This document shows, one piece after another, positions 35,776 through 44,310 of a DNA stretch of 64,000 nucleotides. Numbering within the stretch: position 1 is the stretch's first letter; each line of letters opens with the position of its first letter. Below the pieces are notes generated by a model that was given only the letters and a program-made list of their open reading frames with translations, did not search any database and was not told the origin of the DNA. The stretch comes from CAZUAQ01 sp964618455 (GTDB lineage: Bacteria; Planctomycetota; Phycisphaerae; UBA1845; PWPN01): the NCBI GenBank assembly GCA_964618455.1, contig CAZUAQ010000027.1:11132-75131 (forward strand), given 5' to 3'. The position numbers and the translations under genes were made by a program.

Positions 35776-36630
35776 ATGAAGAAAAACATCCCCTTCAAGT
35801 TCACAATTGCTGCAGGCGTCTTGGGAGCCCTCGGCATGGTCGGTTGCTCGGCGCCGCTGCCCTGGCCGGAAAGCCCGTTGTACGAAACACCGAGCAACGA
35901 TCCCGACTGGGTTGCGCCGCAGAGCAGGGAAGAGGCCATGGCAGCCATCGCCGGCCACTATGCCCACTACGACGTCGTCGCCTACCGGGCCCAGACACCC
36001 AATGGACCGCTGTCCACGTTCGTCATCTCCTACGGCTTCACGGATTTCATCATCGAGGACGGCGAACTCATCGAAGTCGACCGCTTCTGCCATGCCGAAC
36101 ACAAAGCCAATCAGAACATGGTGACCACCTTTCCCGACGCCGCCACGCAAGCCATCATGCCCCGAAGTGCCGTGGTCGACGTATTCGAGGAGAACGGGGT
36201 GTGGAAGATACATCGCCCGGCGACGCCCACCTTGCTGGGGATCGACGGAGATCCGGACAGCCCACTCACCATGGATCCTGACGATCCCCGGATCAACGAT
36301 GATGACATGGATGGAAAACCCGGCGTGACCGTTTTCGTGACGCTCTTCGGCCTGATCGAAGGGGAGATCTACCTGGCCCGTCGTGAGATCTTCCAGAACG
36401 ACCTGACGCTCTACTCCGACGGCAGCCTGCGTGGCCACGTGATCGACGATTCTGAGCAGCTCGTGATCGGTGCGTCGCTGGAACTCCTCAACGTCCCCAA
36501 CGACCCGGATCAGGTGGACGATCCCGGACTGAACCCCATCATCCTGATTCCCATCCCCGATGACATCGATACCTGCGAGGAACTCATGGCGATTCGGGAT
36601 GCACTGTTTCCCGCCGAACCCGACTTCTGA
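35776..36630 (+). CDS. putative lipoprotein with Asp-rich EF-hand-like motif
   Basis: The 284-aa protein has a lysine-rich start, a hydrophobic h-region and a lipobox (LGMVGCS, Cys24), so it is probably a lipoprotein. The mature part has a beta-rich central domain and an Asp-rich loop with DDPRINDDDMDGKPG that could bind calcium. The C-terminus carries IPDDIDTCEELMAIRD. I do not recognise a family. ATG 35776 is used because it gives the full export signal; an open frame extends upstream across the tRNA and is not real. It lies 32 nt after tRNA-Leu(TAG) and could be transcribed with it. It converges with the secreted TIM-barrel gene at 36631, the two stops abutting. Confidence 0.7.
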   Translation: MKKNIPFKFTIAAGVLGALGMVGCSAPLPWPESPLYETPSNDPDWVAPQSREEAMAAIAGHYAHYDVVAYRAQTPNGPLSTFVISYGFTDFIIEDGELIEVDRFCHAEHKANQNMVTTFPDAATQAIMPRSAVVDVFEENGVWKIHRPATPTLLGIDGDPDSPLTMDPDDPRINDDDMDGKPGVTVFVTLFGLIEGEIYLARREIFQNDLTLYSDGSLRGHVIDDSEQLVIGASLELLNVPNDPDQVDDPGLNPIILIPIPDDIDTCEELMAIRDALFPAEPDF

Positions 36631-38460
36631 TCACGGTTTCAGCTTCAGAGCCACAAGGGCGTACACATCCATCCCCTTCAACTCCGCCTGAAGCTCTCCG
36701 TCAACCACACGCCAGTCGAACTGCAACGGGTCGGGATGCGGGGAGTCCGCAGACGCAGTGGCAAGGCGTGCGCCCTCTGGCAGGGGAAATTGCAATCGAA
36801 TCGTCCGGCTCGGGTCCGGGTCGAAATCCCCGCGACGAATCACGTGCAACGCGATACGATCTCCCTTGCGGCGGACTGTGACCACCAGGTTCTTGGCGGG
36901 CGTGACCTGGACTCGGCACGCCTCGAGTGATTCAGGAAGCGGCGGATCGCTGGAAGCATCCTCGAGCATCGAGATCGGAAGAGGGTGGATGCGCGCATGT
37001 TCATCGTCACGGCCCGCAAGTGTACCGAGAACCACCAGATGACCGCCGCGCCGCACATACGCCTTCAAGGCGGCGACGTCATCATCCGCAATGCGCTGGA
37101 TGTTCGGGACGACGATGTTGCGATAGCCTTCAAGCGCCTTGGCGGTGAGTCCCTTGTCTACGACGACGCAGTCGTAAGTGATCTGGTGCCGTTCGAGGAA
37201 CTCACCCGCCTTGCGGTAATAGTTCTTTCCCTGACCGAGGCTGAACGTCGGACCGAAGTGCTGCGTCTGAGCAAACGCGTGATCCTCCCACGAGTAAAGA
37301 ATGGCGGTCTCAGCAACGGACTCGAACTCCGCCAGCCAGTCTTCGTGCTTCATCATGAAGGGATGGTAATGGCGCGTGACATTGCTTGGCTCCCGATAGC
37401 CGGCGGCGTAGATGGCGCCGCCACCCGCCAGGGCCTCTGCCATCAGGATGCGATAACGAATAACCGGCTCGATCTGCACTCCCGCATTGATCACGATCAG
37501 GCACGGTTCTTCCATCAACGCTTTGCAGAACCGAAACATGTAGATCGATGAAGCCTCACCGACCTTCAAATGGTTGATCTCGGACGAAGGGACCTCAAAC
37601 GCACCGTGAATCGCCTGGTAGCCGAAATCGAGGGTATCGACATTGTGGTTCATCACGATACGGAAGTCGGGATAGTCGGCATGGATGTCTTTCTCGATGG
37701 CCTTGACGAAATCGACATAACTCTGAAGTCGCCACTTGAAATACTCCCGATCGGCTTGTCGGGCGAAGTCGAGCGTGCCCTTGTCGTCACCGGGTATCTG
37801 CACCGCCTCACCAAGAACGGATGCACTGTAAGACTTCCATTCTTTCTTGCAGACCGAGCAATGGCACTGGTTGTATGGCTCGAAGGCGAGGGGGTAGGCG
37901 TCGAACATGAGACCATCGAATCCCGCCTCCGCCGTCATCCGGGTCACGGTTTTTTGAAGCTCGATCCAGCGGGGCTTTCGGATGCAGCCGCAGTTCACTC
38001 CCGACGGTTCATAGTAGGTGTTGCCGCCGGGCTTTCCATCGGGGCGGTACGCCGCAATCTCGTCAAAGGCGATGCCCTCGGCTTCGAGAATCTCCCGGCT
38101 GAACATGACTGCATCACAATAGCCGATCATCTTGACCCCGAGTTCATGACTGCGCTTCAGCTCGGGCTTGGCATTGGCGAGAACCTTCGCCAGCAGCTTG
38201 GGCGGCATCATGCCGACGGCGGTGATGCGCTTCCCGTTTTCATCCAGCGGTCGATAGCAGACCGACGCGAGGGTGGCGTGATGTTTCGCCAGCGCGTCCG
38301 GGGACCAGTACGCCCACGAACCATCCGGCCGCTGCCAGTGCGACCAGTCGAGGACGGGACGTTCGAGTGTGAGAGTCTGGGCCTCCGCTTTGGGGCTACC
38401 GATCAGAACTGAGATGGCAGCAAGAAGGGCAAGGGGCAATGTGTGAAGCTGAATGGCCAC
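36631..38460 (-). CDS. secreted putative glycoside hydrolase (TIM-barrel with trimerisation-like domain)
   Basis: The 609-aa protein has a signal peptide and then a TIM-barrel-like domain with GFDGLMFDAYPLAFEPY followed by the cysteine cluster CHCSVCKKEW. Residues about 380-500 resemble the beta-galactosidase-type trimerisation or amidotransferase-like Rossmann fold (VVVDKGLTAKALEGYRN and LKAYVRRGGHLVVLGT), and a beta-sandwich closes the protein. This order is common to several GH42/GH-A-like families. The substrate is unknown. GTG 38460 follows a GAGGTG by 8 nt. It heads the left edge of a polysaccharide block and is likely co-regulated with the lyase-like gene just upstream (46 bp). Confidence 0.7.
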   Translation of the reverse strand: MAIQLHTLPLALLAAISVLIGSPKAEAQTLTLERPVLDWSHWQRPDGSWAYWSPDALAKHHATLASVCYRPLDENGKRITAVGMMPPKLLAKVLANAKPELKRSHELGVKMIGYCDAVMFSREILEAEGIAFDEIAAYRPDGKPGGNTYYEPSGVNCGCIRKPRWIELQKTVTRMTAEAGFDGLMFDAYPLAFEPYNQCHCSVCKKEWKSYSASVLGEAVQIPGDDKGTLDFARQADREYFKWRLQSYVDFVKAIEKDIHADYPDFRIVMNHNVDTLDFGYQAIHGAFEVPSSEINHLKVGEASSIYMFRFCKALMEEPCLIVINAGVQIEPVIRYRILMAEALAGGGAIYAAGYREPSNVTRHYHPFMMKHEDWLAEFESVAETAILYSWEDHAFAQTQHFGPTFSLGQGKNYYRKAGEFLERHQITYDCVVVDKGLTAKALEGYRNIVVPNIQRIADDDVAALKAYVRRGGHLVVLGTLAGRDDEHARIHPLPISMLEDASSDPPLPESLEACRVQVTPAKNLVVTVRRKGDRIALHVIRRGDFDPDPSRTIRLQFPLPEGARLATASADSPHPDPLQFDWRVVDGELQAELKGMDVYALVALKLKP

Positions 38461-38505
38461 GGTGGTATCACCTCGTTAAAGCGTACTTACGGAAATAGAG
38501 GAAAC

Positions 38506-40461
38506 TCATACCTTATCTGCTCCGAGCCATTTCTTGATCTGCTCGACCGTCCGGTACGGCACTCGCGGATGCTCGACTACGGCGTCGCGGATCGGTGGGC
38601 GGGTGGCTTCGCAGTGAGCCTGTCGGGACTCGGGCGAGATCGGCGCGCGGACGTTCAAGTCGTCATCCACGTGCAGCGACCAGTGGTCTTCCGGGGATAC
38701 GGATGATGTGGCCTTGACATCCGCCGTGGCGCTGCCGTCGCGTGTGACCTGAAGATACAGGCCGAACGCCGAGGGCGAACTCACCAGGAAGGCGTCCGCG
38801 CTGTGTGTCTCCACGTAGGAGATCACCAGCTTCAACTCATCCTCCTCGTCGATCGTCAGCCGGGCCGTGGCCTGACGAACGGAGTCAGGCGTCGGAAGAG
38901 ATCGCAGCGCGACCTGAAGATCGTCCCGTTCGGCAACCAGCGCGGACGAAGCATGGAACGACGTATCTTTCGTGACCGCCTGGCCATCGACAAGGATGCG
39001 GTCGTACATCTCAGCCGGACCCAGGAAGAGCCGATGCTCCGCCTGGAACGGCGGGCCGTACGACCACCACGTCTTCATCATGCGAAATGTCGGCGGGTCC
39101 CAGTACAGAATGCCGAGAATGCGCTGCCGGTCTTGGGCGAGGTGTGCATCGATGAGACTGTTGGTCGGACCGCCGCGCATGAAAATCGACGGCCGCGGCC
39201 CCTCTTTCCTGTGCACGATGAACAGCGGGACTTCCTGGTGATAGTGCGCCCAGATCCCGCGATGCGTTCCCACCGTCATGTCCTCCGTGTGATGCGTGGT
39301 GCAGGACACGACGGATGGGTTGTAATCCTTGCCGAAGTACGACGCGTACCGCGTGACGAATGTGTCGGGATACTGACGATCGTGAATCAGCGCGCGGACG
39401 TGATCGCTCGGTTCGTGCGGGTACTCTGCCATCACCGCCGCCCCCATCATGCTCATGGAGTCCATGTCCGGGTTCTCCGCCTCGGGGAACGGCACGTCGA
39501 AGTAGTAGTAGAGCATATGGCTGTAGCTGCCCGTTGCCTCGAGACAACTGCCCATGTATGCGCGTGTCGTGGCTCCGCCGAGGGATCGCGTGGGGGGATG
39601 GTAATTGCCCGCCAGCAAAGTGAACAGAAAGTCCGCCGACTTGCGGGCCTGCTCACGCATCGTCTCATCGACCGCGTATTTGCCGATGGCGATCGTCGGG
39701 ATGATCTGATGCGCGTAGTACGTCGGCGAGTTGTATTCCACGAGACTGCACTCGGCGGTATCGATGAGCCACCGCTTCCATTGCTCCGTCGCCAGGTCCG
39801 CCAGGTCCGGCCGCTGCAGTATGCGGGCGAGCATCAGCGTCCCCGCCATGGTCATGATGAAGATATTGCTGTACCACCAGATCGGCGCGCGTCGTACGAG
39901 TCCGACCGCGCCGACTTCGAGGAATCTTTGCAGCTTGGCTCGGACCTCGGGCTCCAGCTTGTCGCGGTGTTTCATCCACACCGGCGCGAGCTTGTAGATC
40001 AGGAACACGATCGCGTTCGTGTCTTCCACCTTTTCCCAGAGCGAATAGCCGATCGCGTTCCCGTACTGCGGTTCACCGGCGTCGCGTTCGAGGTAGTCGC
40101 AGATACTCGAGAGGATACGATTAGCCCTTGGGAGTTGCTGATTCGTTTCCAGCAGGGCGATGGCATATTCCGGCGACCACCAGGCAACACGCCCTCCCTT
40201 GCGGTATTTCGCACGATGCTTATGTTCCTCGTATGGCCCTGCCTCGCTGTCCATCGTGATCAGGCCGAGTTCATCGTCATACCGTGAAGCGCCTTGCCGG
40301 GCGGCAATCTCCACCATCCGCCGCCCACGGCGACGCTGCCCTTCGATGGACATGTCGGGACGACCTGGCGTTTCGGTATCACGCGCGGCGACGAGGGAAC
40401 TGCCGGCGGCCATCGCTCCGGCCTGCATGAGTTGGCGTCGGTTGATCAGGTATTTGCTCAC
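38506..40461 (-). CDS. Tat-exported polysaccharide-lyase-like protein (heparinase/alginate-lyase-type fold)
   Basis: The 651-aa protein has a twin-arginine signal (INRRQLMQAGAMAAG) after a start at GTG 40461. Residues about 60-350 form many amphipathic helices (for example SPEYAIALLETNQQLPRANRIL), and the C-terminal half is beta-rich with HHTEDMTVGTHRGIWAHYHQ, a pattern seen in heparinase II/III-like lyases (toroid plus beta sandwich). The catalytic residues were not assigned. AAAGGA lies 10 nt upstream of the GTG. A glycan role is inferred from fold and from the neighbouring GH, GH2 and sulfatase genes. It is divergent from the GH2 gene, suggesting shared control. Confidence 0.65.
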   Translation of the reverse strand: MSKYLINRRQLMQAGAMAAGSSLVAARDTETPGRPDMSIEGQRRRGRRMVEIAARQGASRYDDELGLITMDSEAGPYEEHKHRAKYRKGGRVAWWSPEYAIALLETNQQLPRANRILSSICDYLERDAGEPQYGNAIGYSLWEKVEDTNAIVFLIYKLAPVWMKHRDKLEPEVRAKLQRFLEVGAVGLVRRAPIWWYSNIFIMTMAGTLMLARILQRPDLADLATEQWKRWLIDTAECSLVEYNSPTYYAHQIIPTIAIGKYAVDETMREQARKSADFLFTLLAGNYHPPTRSLGGATTRAYMGSCLEATGSYSHMLYYYFDVPFPEAENPDMDSMSMMGAAVMAEYPHEPSDHVRALIHDRQYPDTFVTRYASYFGKDYNPSVVSCTTHHTEDMTVGTHRGIWAHYHQEVPLFIVHRKEGPRPSIFMRGGPTNSLIDAHLAQDRQRILGILYWDPPTFRMMKTWWSYGPPFQAEHRLFLGPAEMYDRILVDGQAVTKDTSFHASSALVAERDDLQVALRSLPTPDSVRQATARLTIDEEDELKLVISYVETHSADAFLVSSPSAFGLYLQVTRDGSATADVKATSSVSPEDHWSLHVDDDLNVRAPISPESRQAHCEATRPPIRDAVVEHPRVPYRTVEQIKKWLGADKV

Positions 40462-40611
40462 GAAAACCACATCCTTTGATGATCTGAGGGAGTAGCGTCC
40501 AGGCGGCGAGAGCCCTGGTAGGCATGGCGCCATTTCCAATCGCGTGCACACTGTATACCATGAGGCTCGCCGATGAGAAACCGGGGGAAACGCATTCCTG
40601 GAGGTCGTTCG

Positions 40612-43560
40612 ATGTTGACGCGATGCGGTGAAGGGATCAGAGCGCTCTTGTTGTTGACATCATTCGTCACGTATGCCGTCGTGGCGCGGGCAGAGGAGGA
40701 GGTCCCGAAGGTTTCACGCCCACCGAATCATGTTCCGTTCGCTCCCGACGTTTTCAACATGCACACCAACGGTCGGCCACAAATCAGTCTCGATGGATCC
40801 TGGGAATTCCGGCGCGACCCCGACGGCGTCGGCGCCGAGCAGGGCTGGCACGAGGGCCGCGGTGAGTTCGATCGCTCGATCACCATTCCCGGCGCGCCGC
40901 AGGCCCAGGGCATCGGCGAGCCGACTTACCGCCAGAAGTCATTCTTCATGGAACCCTTCTGGGTGCGTCGGACGTTTGAGGGCCCGGCGGTCGAGAAGGA
41001 TCAACGCATCTGGCTGCGACTGGGGGGCATCCAGCCCGCGGCGGAAATCTACATCAATGGCAATTACCTTGGCTACACCAAGAGTTCCCGCACGCCGCAA
41101 CGCCTCGATGTGACCGAATACGTGAAACCACGCGAGGAGAATCGGATCGCGATCAAGATCTGCGACTTCCCGGAAGTTCGCCTCGACGGGTTGTGGGAGA
41201 TGGCGGAATGCGGACTGTACTGGTCCGGTGTGCATCGGCCGGTGCATCTGGAAATCACCGACAAGACCGCCCTGATCGACTACTACCTCACGACTGACCT
41301 GGCCGAGGATACGCTGCATGTGACTGCCACGATGCACGAGCCTCCTCCCGTGGAGTCGGTCTTCATTCTCAACGTGCGGGATGGCGATCGGGAAGTGGCG
41401 TCCTCGGAGATAATGATGTCGGCCGGACAGGCGGTGATTCGGTCGAAGGTCGCTCTGGATGACTACGAAACCTGGTCGCCGGAGAATCCCAAGCTTTATG
41501 AACTGGTGATCCAACTGAAGGACCGCACGACCGGCAGAACCCTGGACCGCGTGAACACACGATTCGGCATGCGGCACATCGAGCGGAAGGGCACCAAGAT
41601 CCATCTCAACGGCAAGCCGATCTTTCTCCGCGCTTTCGGCGACGATCATTACTATCCAAAGACGCTCAGCCCCCCGACCGACAAGCAGTGGTACCTCGAG
41701 CGTCTTCAGCGCGCTCGTGCCTACGGCATGAACGCCGCCAAGGGATGCGTCGAGCCGATGCCCCCGGAATACCTCGACGCCGCCGACGAAGCCGGTATCA
41801 TCATCATCCAGGAAATGCCCTTCGGCCTCTCCGCGCTGCGCGCCAATCGCTACACCATCGAGAAGCCCTTCATCGATTTCCAGACCGCCGAACTGGAAAA
41901 CCTGATTCGTGTGAGCCGCAATCATGCCTGCGTGCTCTCCTACAGCATGTCCAGCGAACTCGAGTTTCATAACCAGACCCAGCAGTCCTTCAACTTCTTC
42001 AGCCGCGATCTGGTCAAGCTCACGCGCAACCTCGCCCCGCACACCCTGGCCATCGACTGCACCGGCTATGTCAACACGCTGGAGACCGACAAGGGGACGC
42101 GCGACACCGATCTCTACGCTTCGATCATCCCCACCTGGATGAAACGAACACTCGACGAGACGCCCGTGGCCACCGACCGGAAACGGCCAACCATTTTGCA
42201 CGAGTACAACTGGTGGAGCTGCTATCCCGATCCTGCCGACAAGGCCAAGTACGAGGGCATGCAGCTCAAGCCGTTCTGGCTGGACACGCTCGTCGAGACG
42301 GCGCGCAAGAACGGCCAGGAGGATCTCCTCCCGATCTATCGCAGGAATTCGCTCTGGCTGCAGCCCGTCACGCGCAAGGACGGTATCGAGTTCGCCCGCC
42401 GCAATCCCGACGCCGAAGGCTACATCCTCTGGCTGCTGATCGACTTCGGGCAGTACTCGGAAGGCTTGCTGGACGATTTCTGGAATCCCAAGAACGTCAC
42501 CGCCGATGAGTTCCTCGAGTCTAACGGCGACACGATCATCGTCCTGGCCGAGGAAGGGCACCGCTGCCTGACCAACGGCACGGAGGCGCGGATTCCGCTG
42601 GCGATCAGTCACTACGGCCCCGAGCCGCTGGAGAAGGCAGGCCTTCGCTGGAAAGTCTCAGGCAATGGCGTGAACGAGCAGGGACGATTGAATGTCCCCA
42701 GTGCCGCGTGTGGTGAGCTGACGCCGGCGGGGGAGGTCCTCTTCAAGCTTCCCCCGGGCGAACAGGCGTCTGAAATCACCCTCGAAGTTGCGTGGATCCA
42801 GGGCGAGAAGGAACTCAATACCAACCGTTGGTCGTTCTGGACATTTCCAGAAACCCCCGAAGCATGGAACGATCCCCGAAAGGGCGATCACACCGCATGG
42901 TTCCGCGAGCAAGGGATACGCGTTCGCACACCTGAGCAAGCCGGTCACGCCATCCCTTCGGAAACATCGCTGGTCATCGCCGAACGCATGGACGAACCAC
43001 TGGCCGAGTTCATCGAGAACGGGGGGAGTTCGCTTCTGCTCCTCAGCGATGTCGCCATCCTGAACCGAAACATCTACTACGGCACGGTCAGTTTCTATCC
43101 GAACTTCCGCACGATCCCCTGGAATGCGGGCACCAGCGGCAACTCCGGCACCGTCATCACGTCGCATCCCGCGCTGGCGAAGTATCCTCACGCGGACTAC
43201 TGCGACCTGCATTTCGTCTGGATGTTCCGCGATGCACTGCCCATGGAGTTCGAACCGCTCCGCGCCCACGGCGTTCAACCGATCATCCGCATGATCGATC
43301 ACTACGCCGCCAATCGCAACAACGCGCACCTGCTCGAGTTCACATGCGGGAAGGGGAAAGTGCTGGCCACGTCGTTGAGCATTCTTCCGCGCCTCTCCGA
43401 TCGCATCGAAGCACGCTACCTGCTCCAGTGCCTCGCCGAGCATGCTGCCAACGACGCGCACCACCCCGATGCCACGATCCCCGGTGATCTCATGCGGAAA
43501 TGGTTCAGTCCGGAAGGCGAACGTGAAAAGACATCCGGGCCGGATGAACTGCTCAAATGA
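40612..43560 (+). CDS. secreted glycoside hydrolase family 2 protein
   Basis: The 982-aa protein has a signal peptide, then the GH2 sugar-binding jelly roll (SLDGSWEFRRDPDGVGAEQGW to VHLEI), an immunoglobulin-like domain, and a TIM-barrel with FGMRHIERKGTKIHLNGKPI. The acid/base region reads RNHACVLSYSMSSELEFH, in which the Asn normally before the catalytic Glu is Ser. The nucleophile candidate is the Glu in ILHEYNWWS. A C-terminal domain of about 300 residues lacks a clear name. ATG 40612 follows GGAGG by 7 nt. It is divergent from the lyase-like gene. Activity is uncertain because of the altered acid/base loop. Confidence 0.82.
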   Translation: MLTRCGEGIRALLLLTSFVTYAVVARAEEEVPKVSRPPNHVPFAPDVFNMHTNGRPQISLDGSWEFRRDPDGVGAEQGWHEGRGEFDRSITIPGAPQAQGIGEPTYRQKSFFMEPFWVRRTFEGPAVEKDQRIWLRLGGIQPAAEIYINGNYLGYTKSSRTPQRLDVTEYVKPREENRIAIKICDFPEVRLDGLWEMAECGLYWSGVHRPVHLEITDKTALIDYYLTTDLAEDTLHVTATMHEPPPVESVFILNVRDGDREVASSEIMMSAGQAVIRSKVALDDYETWSPENPKLYELVIQLKDRTTGRTLDRVNTRFGMRHIERKGTKIHLNGKPIFLRAFGDDHYYPKTLSPPTDKQWYLERLQRARAYGMNAAKGCVEPMPPEYLDAADEAGIIIIQEMPFGLSALRANRYTIEKPFIDFQTAELENLIRVSRNHACVLSYSMSSELEFHNQTQQSFNFFSRDLVKLTRNLAPHTLAIDCTGYVNTLETDKGTRDTDLYASIIPTWMKRTLDETPVATDRKRPTILHEYNWWSCYPDPADKAKYEGMQLKPFWLDTLVETARKNGQEDLLPIYRRNSLWLQPVTRKDGIEFARRNPDAEGYILWLLIDFGQYSEGLLDDFWNPKNVTADEFLESNGDTIIVLAEEGHRCLTNGTEARIPLAISHYGPEPLEKAGLRWKVSGNGVNEQGRLNVPSAACGELTPAGEVLFKLPPGEQASEITLEVAWIQGEKELNTNRWSFWTFPETPEAWNDPRKGDHTAWFREQGIRVRTPEQAGHAIPSETSLVIAERMDEPLAEFIENGGSSLLLLSDVAILNRNIYYGTVSFYPNFRTIPWNAGTSGNSGTVITSHPALAKYPHADYCDLHFVWMFRDALPMEFEPLRAHGVQPIIRMIDHYAANRNNAHLLEFTCGKGKVLATSLSILPRLSDRIEARYLLQCLAEHAANDAHHPDATIPGDLMRKWFSPEGEREKTSGPDELLK

Positions 43561-43626
43561 AGAAAAGGGCGCTTACCGCTCACACCCTCGGCCGTGAGGG
43601 CGGAGATGGTAGGTTCGACTCGTTCG

Positions 43627-44100
43627 TCAGTTCGCGCAGTTGGCGTCCGCCACGATGCCCGGTCCCGTGAGACAGAGCTGGAACACGGCGAAGTCCGCCC
43701 CGTCCACGTCCGGATCGCCGTCGAGCAGCGCGCCGCTGCAGTTCGTATCCACCTGTGGGATCTCCGGCCCCGTCGCGCAGGACTCGAAGAACTGGAAGTC
43801 GTTGTTGTCCACGTCGCAATCCTGATCGTAATCGACAGGCGCGAACGCGTTGCACGGGGGGAGCGTTCCCGGCCAGAATCCACCCTGCAGGGAATAGGAT
43901 CCGCCCGTCATGGCGGGGGCCTGCGCATCAGGCTGACCGACGGTCCCGGTCAGCGTGTAGCCGCCGCCCGAACTCTCCCCGCCGCCACCGTCGATGGTCG
44001 ACCAGCTCAGGTCATACCCGCCGCCACTCTGGGCATACAAGGTCAAGGCTGCACATCCAAGGACGAAGCCAACCACGAGTGACACTATTCTGTTCAGCAT
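43627..44100 (-). CDS. secreted dockerin-like protein with Gly/Ser-rich N-terminus
   Basis: The 157-aa protein has a signal peptide (MLNRIVSLVVGFVLGCAALTLYA), a low-complexity Gly/Ser/Thr region (YDLSWSTIDGGGGESSGG, then SYSLQGGFWPG), and a C-terminal pair of calcium-binding loops (DYDQDCDVDNNDFQFFESC and DGDPDVDGADFAVFQLC), which resemble dockerin type I repeats. In planctomycetes such tails end many exported proteins. ATG 44100 follows AAGGAA. Cohesin partners were not seen. It sits between the GH2 gene and the sulfatase. It may anchor to a surface scaffold or simply be a repeat-containing export protein. Confidence 0.75.
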   Translation of the reverse strand: MLNRIVSLVVGFVLGCAALTLYAQSGGGYDLSWSTIDGGGGESSGGGYTLTGTVGQPDAQAPAMTGGSYSLQGGFWPGTLPPCNAFAPVDYDQDCDVDNNDFQFFESCATGPEIPQVDTNCSGALLDGDPDVDGADFAVFQLCLTGPGIVADANCAN

Positions 44101-44310
44101 CGGTTAAGTTCCTTGTATGGCACCGACCGACACGAGTTCCGTACCGATGGCGCTTCGTAGACGAGAATGAATTCGGTTCGACCAGACCCAATAAGCAATC
44201 CCGGAAGTATTATGAATGATTCACGCCGTCAGAGCAAGGAAAAACGGGATCAATGCTTTCGTGGGGCCCGAAAATGACGCGCGGTCGAAACCGATGTAGT
44301 CTGTCCCCCG

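Noticed and set aside
38803..40287. 494-codon open frame antisense to the lyase-like gene
   Set aside because: Rich in Arg and His in the manner of GC-rich shadow frames, with no plausible start or motif; the sense protein has a Tat signal and ribosome binding site.
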